Positions 59,586 through 64,000 of a stretch of 64,000 nucleotides of DNA are shown here, piece by piece. Source of the DNA: JANPBY01 sp963805505. Lineage in GTDB: Bacteria > Actinomycetota > Actinomycetes > DATJPE01. The position numbers and the translations under genes are program-made. The DNA lies in assembly GCA_963805505.1 (NCBI GenBank), contig CAWDUP010000002.1:124001-188000 (forward strand), in the 5' to 3' direction. Numbering within the stretch: the first letter of the stretch is position 1; each line of letters starts with the position of its first letter. The notes beneath the pieces were generated by a model. It had not been told where the DNA came from and made no database searches. It saw only the letters and a list, made by a program, of their open reading frames with translations.

Positions 59586-59597
59586 TGACCCGGGTCA
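59586..59597. promoter_or_regulatory. 12-bp perfect palindrome in the same divergent gap
   Basis: TGACCCGGGTCA, 48-59 bp upstream of the ferric-reductase-like gene. Candidate operator for either direction. Confidence 0.35.
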
Positions 59598-59644
59598 CAG
59601 GTCCGACACAGTCATTTCTCAGGTGGTGGAGCAACCATCGAGGC

Positions 59645-61027
59645 ATGGTCGAATCGATGCTGGCCCATCCCAGCATGCAGCTGATCCCCCCGCGGACCCA
59701 ACGGTCCCGTCGACGAGTCGACGCCGGACTGGCCCTGCTGGCCCTCGGCGGGGGCATTCTCGCCGGAGTCGCCTGGGTCACCCAGGAACCAGGTTTCGCC
59801 TCGGCGCCGGGCGGTTGGCTGACGTTCATCGGGCGGATCACCGGCCTGCTCGGCACCTATACCGCTCTGGTCGCCATCGCGCTGTCGGCCCGTCTTCCCT
59901 GGGTCGAGCGCCGGCTCGGCCACGACCGGCTCGTCTATGCCCACCGCAAGCTGGGGGCAACGACCCTGGCCCTGCTGATCGCGCACACCATCTTCATCAC
60001 GGCCGGCTACGCGGCCGCTTCCGGCACGAGCCTGCTCGCCGAGCTGTGGACGATCGTGACCACCTATCCCAGCATGCTCAAAGGTACGGCTGGCTTCTTG
60101 CTCTTTGTGATGGTGGGGATCCTGGCGGTGCCGCAGGTGCGCCGGACCATCCGCTACGCCACCTGGTGGGTCCTGCACCTCGCGACCTATCTCGCGGTGG
60201 TTCTTGCCTGGGGGCACCAGTTGGCCACGGGTACCGCCTTCATCGGTCACCCCTTCCTGGCCTTCTGCTGGACAGCGATGACCTACGGCGTCGCCGCACT
60301 TGTCGTGTACGGACGGGTTCTCGTGCCAGTGGTTCGTTCGGCACGGCACCAGGTCCGGGTTCACAGCGTCGTGGTCGAGAACCCGGGCGTGGTCAGCGTC
60401 TACCTCACTGGACGCAATCTCGAAGCCCTCGATGTCCACGGCGGTCAGTACCTGCTCTGGCGCTTCCTCACCCCGGAGCTGTGGTGGCGGGCGCACCCGT
60501 ACTCGGTCTCCAACGGACCGAACGGCCGCTTCCTCCGCCTGACCGTGCGAGAGGTGGGGGAGCACAGTTCGTCGCTGGTGAGCCTGCGACCGGGTACTCG
60601 GGTCTTCATCGAAGGTCCCTACGGCCGCTTCCACGTTGCCGCCCATGGCGAGCTGGGAGAACAGCCTCTGCTGCTCATCGCGGGAGGAGTGGGGGTCGCG
60701 CCAGTCCGGGCGATCCTCGAAGAGCTCGGGCCACGGAACACGGTGGTTCTCTATCGGGTTCGCAGCGACGACGACGTGCTGTTCCGTACCGAGTTCGAGA
60801 AGATGGTCGCCTCCCTCGGTGCGACGGTCTACGTGTTGTCGGGGCGGCGCCACGAGCAGCCGATCACGGCGGAACGCATCCGCCGCCTCGTACCCGACGC
60901 CCGGCACCGGACCATCTTCATGTGCGGACCGGAGGACCTCATCACCTCCGTGCGCGGCGTGGCCGAACAGCTCGGGATCCCCGAGGATCGGGTTCACGCC
61001 GAGAGCTTCTCCTTCCTGCCCGCCTGA
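59645..61027 (+). CDS. Ferric-reductase-like transmembrane flavocytochrome
   Basis: A 460-residue protein: about six transmembrane helices in the first 220 residues with heme-ligand histidines (YAHRKLGA, IAHTIF, WVLHLATY, WGHQLA), then an FNR-type FAD/NAD(P)H domain (WRAHPYSVSN, FIEGPYGRF, LIAGGVGVAPVRAI, MCGPEDLI). It should move electrons from NAD(P)H across the membrane via FAD and heme. ATG 59645 has GAGG upstream. It is followed by FMN-binding and ApbE genes, so it probably reduces the flavinylated partner. A separate open frame runs over it and is rejected. Confidence 0.92.
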   Translation: MVESMLAHPSMQLIPPRTQRSRRRVDAGLALLALGGGILAGVAWVTQEPGFASAPGGWLTFIGRITGLLGTYTALVAIALSARLPWVERRLGHDRLVYAHRKLGATTLALLIAHTIFITAGYAAASGTSLLAELWTIVTTYPSMLKGTAGFLLFVMVGILAVPQVRRTIRYATWWVLHLATYLAVVLAWGHQLATGTAFIGHPFLAFCWTAMTYGVAALVVYGRVLVPVVRSARHQVRVHSVVVENPGVVSVYLTGRNLEALDVHGGQYLLWRFLTPELWWRAHPYSVSNGPNGRFLRLTVREVGEHSSSLVSLRPGTRVFIEGPYGRFHVAAHGELGEQPLLLIAGGVGVAPVRAILEELGPRNTVVLYRVRSDDDVLFRTEFEKMVASLGATVYVLSGRRHEQPITAERIRRLVPDARHRTIFMCGPEDLITSVRGVAEQLGIPEDRVHAESFSFLPA

Positions 61028-61056
61028 CCACCAGACCAGACCCGAGAGGACGTCAC

Positions 61057-61581
61057 GTGAAGCGAGTCATGCTCAGCGCCGCAGCTGCAGCGGCAGGGGT
61101 GACCGGCGTGCTGCTCACCTCTCACCTCAACCCGTCGGCAGCCCACGCATCCATCTCCGGCGCGGGAAGGCCATCGACCCCCAAGGCGGACTCCACTCCG
61201 TCGGGAAAGCCTGGGGGGAACGCCTCGACCGGCGGCTCGTCCAACGGCTCGGCCTCAGGCAACGGCTCCTCCGGGGCAAACTCCTCGGGAGGCGGTGCCG
61301 CCTCGACGACCCAGACCGTCGCCGGGGACGTCGCCCGCCATCAGTACGGGCCGGTCCAAGTGCAGATCACCGTGTCCCAGGGAACGATCACGGACATCTC
61401 GCTGGTGCAGCAGCCCTCAGACGGCAGGTCGCGCTGGATCAACAGCCAGGCCGTCCCGATCCTGGTTTCCGAGGCACTCAAGGCGCAGTCCGCGTCGATC
61501 GACGGTCTGTCCGGGGCGACCCTGACGAGTGAGGCCTTCATCTCTTCTCTGGCCTCCGCCATCCAGAAGGCCGGGCTATGA
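61057..61581 (+). CDS. Extracytoplasmic FMN-binding-domain protein (flavinylation substrate)
   Basis: A 174-residue protein with an N-terminal signal segment (KRVMLSAAAAAAGVTGVLL), a Ser/Gly/Asn-rich spacer at 43-85 and an FMN_bind domain. The covalent FMN site is in DGLSGATLTSEAF, with Thr155 of SGAT as the likely acceptor. No lipobox, so it is anchored by the uncleaved segment or secreted. GTG 61057 has GAGAGGA upstream. It stands between the reductase and ApbE, which should attach FMN to it. Confidence 0.9.
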   Translation: MKRVMLSAAAAAAGVTGVLLTSHLNPSAAHASISGAGRPSTPKADSTPSGKPGGNASTGGSSNGSASGNGSSGANSSGGGAASTTQTVAGDVARHQYGPVQVQITVSQGTITDISLVQQPSDGRSRWINSQAVPILVSEALKAQSASIDGLSGATLTSEAFISSLASAIQKAGL

Positions 61582-62420
61582 CCGACGTCCTCATGGACCA
61601 CCAACGTCTGGACCATGTGCAGACCGTCATGGGCACAGGGGTGAGGTTTAGCCTTCGGGGCGTCGCTGACCCGGAGGCCGCCCGAGTTGCGTTGGACGCA
61701 TCGGTCGGATGGCTTCAGCGGGTCGATCACGTCTTCAGCACCTATCGGCGCGACAGCGCAGTGACCCGGCTACGTGAGGGACGCACCATCAACCCGGTCG
61801 ACCAGGGCCTCGTCGACGACGTGCTCGTCCGTTGCTCCGAAGCGGTCCAGCTCTCATGTGCTGCGTTCGATCCGTGGGCTGTGCCTGAGGGATTCGATCC
61901 CAGCGGACTGGTGAAGGGCTGGTCCCTCACCCACGTGGCCGAGCTGCTCACGCCTGTGTGCCATGGCTTCCTCGTCGATGCGGGTGGGGATGTCGTGGTC
62001 CATGGCCAGCCTGGCGCCGGCCAACGCTGGTCGGTCGGCGTCCGCCACCCAACGCTCCCGGGATCGCTGGCCAAGGTGTTGGACCTGGCTCCCGCGGAAT
62101 CCCTCGCGGTGGCTACCTCAGGTGACTACGCACGACCGGGACACATCACCGATCCACGGACGGGACGTCCACCGAGCGGAGTGCTGTCGGCGACCATCGT
62201 CGGGCCTGACCCGGGGCTTGCCGACGCGCTAGCCACCGGCATGTTCGTCCGGGCCTTCGACGTCTTCGAACAGGTGGTCGAGCTGCCGGGCTACGAAGCC
62301 TTTCTGGTCGATGCCGACCACCGGACGTGGTCGAGCCCGGGGTTGTCGGACCTCAGTCGTGCGGGTGCAGCTGACGGGCCGCCTCCGCGACCGAACCCGA
62401 CAGAGACGGGTAGACGGTGA
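61578..62420 (+). CDS. apbE: FAD:protein FMN transferase
   Basis: A 280-residue ApbE: VMGTGVRFSLRG, FSTYRRDSAVTRL, the family DPSGLVKGWS block, VDAGGDVVVHG and SGDYARPGHITDPRTGRPPSG. It transfers FMN from FAD to Thr/Ser of the FMN_bind partner with Mg2+. There is no signal peptide, which is usual when the mature enzyme acts before or during export; the site here is uncertain. ATG overlaps the partner's stop (ATGA). The last 22 codons overlap lpdA on the other strand by 68 bp. Confidence 0.93.
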   Translation: MTDVLMDHQRLDHVQTVMGTGVRFSLRGVADPEAARVALDASVGWLQRVDHVFSTYRRDSAVTRLREGRTINPVDQGLVDDVLVRCSEAVQLSCAAFDPWAVPEGFDPSGLVKGWSLTHVAELLTPVCHGFLVDAGGDVVVHGQPGAGQRWSVGVRHPTLPGSLAKVLDLAPAESLAVATSGDYARPGHITDPRTGRPPSGVLSATIVGPDPGLADALATGMFVRAFDVFEQVVELPGYEAFLVDADHRTWSSPGLSDLSRAGAADGPPPRPNPTETGRR

Positions 62421-63738
62421 AGGCGCCAGCGACCTCGTCGACGGTCAACCGCTGCTGAACCGCGAGCGCGACCGGGAAGATGAGCTCACTGGCTCGCGGG
62501 GCGACGACTACGCCGCCGAGCACGGTCCGCATGCCCGCCGTCGCGAAGATCTTGACGAAGCCGTCCGTGATGCCGAGCATCTTCGCGCGCGCGTTGGTGG
62601 CGAGGGGGAGCTTCACCGAAACGACGTTGGTGGCGCCGGCGTCGACCTCCGCCTGAGTCACCCCGACCGTAGCGATCTCCGGGTCCGTGAAGACGTTGGA
62701 GGAAACGGACTTGAGGTCAAGTGGGGCCACCGCGTCACCCAAGAGGTGGCGCATGGCGATCCGCCCCTGCATGGCGGCGACCGAGGCGAGCATCAGCACG
62801 CCTGTGCAGTCTCCAGCTGCGTAGACGCCGCCGACAGAGGTCCGAGAGACTCGATCGGTCTCGACAAACCCGCGCTGATCAAGCCGGACGCCCGCTGACT
62901 CGAGGCCGAGATCGGCTGTGTTGGGAACTGACCCGACCGCCATCAGGCAGTGCGAGCCCTCGACGGTACGGCCGTCGGTGAGTGTCACCACCACCGAGTC
63001 GCCGGCTCGCTTCACCGAATCGGCACGGGACATCCCCATGACATCCATGCCACGCCGTTGAAGGACACCTTCGAGAACCTGGGCCGCATCAGGGTCCTCC
63101 CCCGGCAGGACTCGGTCGCGAGACGAGACCAACACGACCTGAGAGCCGAGCGCCAGGTAGGCCGAGGCGAACTCCGCCCCGGTGACACCTGAGCCGACGA
63201 CGATCAGCCGCTCGGGGCGGGTCTTCAGGTCGTACACCTGCGTCCAGGTGAGGATTCGCTCGCCGTCTGGCTCGGCCCCCGGCACGATGCGGGGGCTGGC
63301 CCCGGTCGCGACGAGCACGGCATCCGCATCGATGCGCTCGGCGCCCACCTCGACCGAGGTGCCGCCGACCAACCGACCTGTGCCTTCCACGAGGCGGACG
63401 CCCTCGGCGGACAAGCGAGTGGCCACGTCCAGGGACTGGGCCAATGCCAACCGCTTCACCCGGTCGTTGACGGCCGCCAGATCGACGCCCACCGTCGAGG
63501 CCGGAGAAGCAGGGTCGTCCCCGGCGCGCAGCCGTACCCCCAGGTCGCCGCTCTCGGCCGCCAGGGTCATCACCTCGGCCGTGGCCACGAGCGTCTTGCT
63601 CGGGACGCAGTCCGTGAGTACGGCGGAACCGCCGAGACCGTCGCGATCGACCACCACGACCTCAGCGCCGAGCTGGGCGGCTACCAGGGCCGCCTCGTAG
63701 CCGCCAGGCCCGCCACCGATGATCACCACGCGCGTCAC
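62353..63738 (-). CDS. lpdA: NAD(P)H-quinone dehydrogenase, LpdA-type flavoprotein
   Basis: A 461-residue member of the disulfide-reductase family: VVIIGGGPGGYEAALVAAQLG, VVGSGVTGAEFASAYLALG, and GGVYAAGDCTG. The redox-active CxxxxC is not kept: GGSAVLTDCVPSK has only the second Cys, as in M. tuberculosis LpdA (Rv3303c), which reduces quinones rather than lipoamide. FAD-bound and cytoplasmic. GTG 63738 starts at the FAD motif. Confidence 0.9.
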   Translation of the reverse strand: MTRVVIIGGGPGGYEAALVAAQLGAEVVVVDRDGLGGSAVLTDCVPSKTLVATAEVMTLAAESGDLGVRLRAGDDPASPASTVGVDLAAVNDRVKRLALAQSLDVATRLSAEGVRLVEGTGRLVGGTSVEVGAERIDADAVLVATGASPRIVPGAEPDGERILTWTQVYDLKTRPERLIVVGSGVTGAEFASAYLALGSQVVLVSSRDRVLPGEDPDAAQVLEGVLQRRGMDVMGMSRADSVKRAGDSVVVTLTDGRTVEGSHCLMAVGSVPNTADLGLESAGVRLDQRGFVETDRVSRTSVGGVYAAGDCTGVLMLASVAAMQGRIAMRHLLGDAVAPLDLKSVSSNVFTDPEIATVGVTQAEVDAGATNVVSVKLPLATNARAKMLGITDGFVKIFATAGMRTVLGGVVVAPRASELIFPVALAVQQRLTVDEVAGAFTVYPSLSGSVAEAARQLHPHD

Positions 63739-63774
63739 GGCGCCATCGTCCCAGACGATGCGGTCGCGCTTTCG

Positions 63775-63780
63775 TACCCT
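63775..63780 (+). promoter_or_regulatory. -10 element, probable leaderless transcript
   Basis: TACCCT is followed by 7 nt and GTG 63788; no ribosome site. Confidence 0.3.
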
Positions 63781-63787
63781 TGCCGCC

Positions 63788-64000
63788 GTGGCTCTCTATG
63801 CGGCGTACGGCAGTAACCTCGATCCCAGGCAGATGGCCGAGCGTGCACCCACGTCGCCTCCTCGAGGGACGGGCTGGTTGGACGGCTGGCGGCTGACCTT
63901 CGGGGGTGAGGAACTGGGCTGGGAGGGCGCGCTCACGACGGTGGCGGAGGAGCCGGGCCAGCAGGTCTTCGTCATGCTCTACGACCTGTCGGAGGCCGAC
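63788..64000 (+). CDS. Gamma-glutamylcyclotransferase-like protein, 5' part
   Basis: The first 71 codons run to the window edge. YAAYGSNLDPRQMAERAP at 4-21 is the YGSNL substrate motif of the GGCT/BtrG fold; the catalytic Glu region is outside. It is probably a cytoplasmic gamma-glutamyl or peptide-acting enzyme. Divergent from lpdA with 49 bp between. Confidence 0.8.
   Translation, partial: MALYAAYGSNLDPRQMAERAPTSPPRGTGWLDGWRLTFGGEELGWEGALTTVAEEPGQQVFVMLYDLSEAD

Noticed and set aside
59612..60997. A 461-codon minus-strand frame opposite the ferric-reductase-like gene
   Set aside because: Composition is His/Gly/Arg/Asp-rich without any motif, and the plus strand carries a clear flavocytochrome.
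1..64000. Mobile element or genomic island borders
   Set aside because: I found no transposase, integrase, tRNA-linked repeat or long flanking repeats, although the polymer locus and the stress region look accessory in content.

Overview
The window is high-GC DNA with many GTG and some TTG starts and tightly overlapping genes. It has an LCP-family wall-polymer ligase, an acyl-CoA carboxylase with an epsilon subunit, an LpdA-type flavoprotein and SigB-like promoter motifs. Together these suggest an actinomycete chromosome. A Nocardioidaceae or Propionibacteriales-like host is my inference; no rRNA or other marker settles it. I saw no tRNA, rRNA, CRISPR array, transposase or integrase. No stretch over 300 bp lacks a gene. 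The longest gaps are 40901-41185 (structured leader), 37957-38228 (weak small ORF and a stress-type promoter), 24667-24887 (nothing firm), 26305-26507 (tandem repeat and palindrome) and 35992-36192 (13-bp repeats).

Region 1 (1-24666) is a cell-envelope glycopolymer locus. It opens with the tail of an LCP protein, the enzyme class that joins polymers to peptidoglycan. Next come two Stealth-family sugar-phosphate transferases, a Wzm/Wzt-type ABC exporter, UDP-galactopyranose mutase, two GT2 glycosyltransferases and three CDP-glycerol/CDP-ribitol-type polyol-phosphate transferases. There are two cytidylyltransferase plus SDR modules for CDP-ribitol-like precursors, one split and one fused. Six proteins carry the PAPS-sulfotransferase fold motifs; four of them form one paralogous family. 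The simplest reading is a phosphodiester-linked, galactofuranose-containing, sulfated wall polymer. A hotdog thioesterase and a secreted SNase-lamin-tail protein sit inside the locus.

Region 2 (24888-39304) looks like a stress and metabolism island. It holds two paralogous PNPOx-like stress proteins, a YtxH-like protein, a STAS anti-sigma antagonist with a small basic protein, an acyl-CoA dehydrogenase behind a 22-bp palindrome, a hemerythrin, and a GH15 glucosidase behind three 13-bp repeats. It also holds a five-gene operon: ThDP enzyme, FAD/Fe-S dehydrogenase, enolase-superfamily dehydratase, SDR and membrane protein.

Region 3 (39241-51926) contains purK-purE, an LPXTG-anchored DUF11 surface protein behind a long foldable leader, a second acyl-CoA dehydrogenase, GtrA, and a frameshifted membrane-protein gene. 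A signalling block follows: two GAF-GGDEF proteins, a class III cyclase and a PH-domain protein, then birA.

Region 4 (51944-64000) contains the acyl-CoA carboxylase beta and epsilon subunits, Maf and the biotinylated alpha subunit, directly divergent from the biotin ligase. After these come a methyltransferase, a LuxR regulator fused to a nucleophile-less alpha/beta-hydrolase, and an amine oxidase. A flavinylated electron-transfer trio (ferric-reductase-like protein, FMN-binding protein, ApbE), an LpdA-type quinone reductase and a truncated gamma-glutamylcyclotransferase complete the window.

Ten genes have a TANNNT -10 element only 6-8 nt upstream of the chosen start and no Shine-Dalgarno. 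This suggests leaderless transcripts, and it decides several of the start codons given below.
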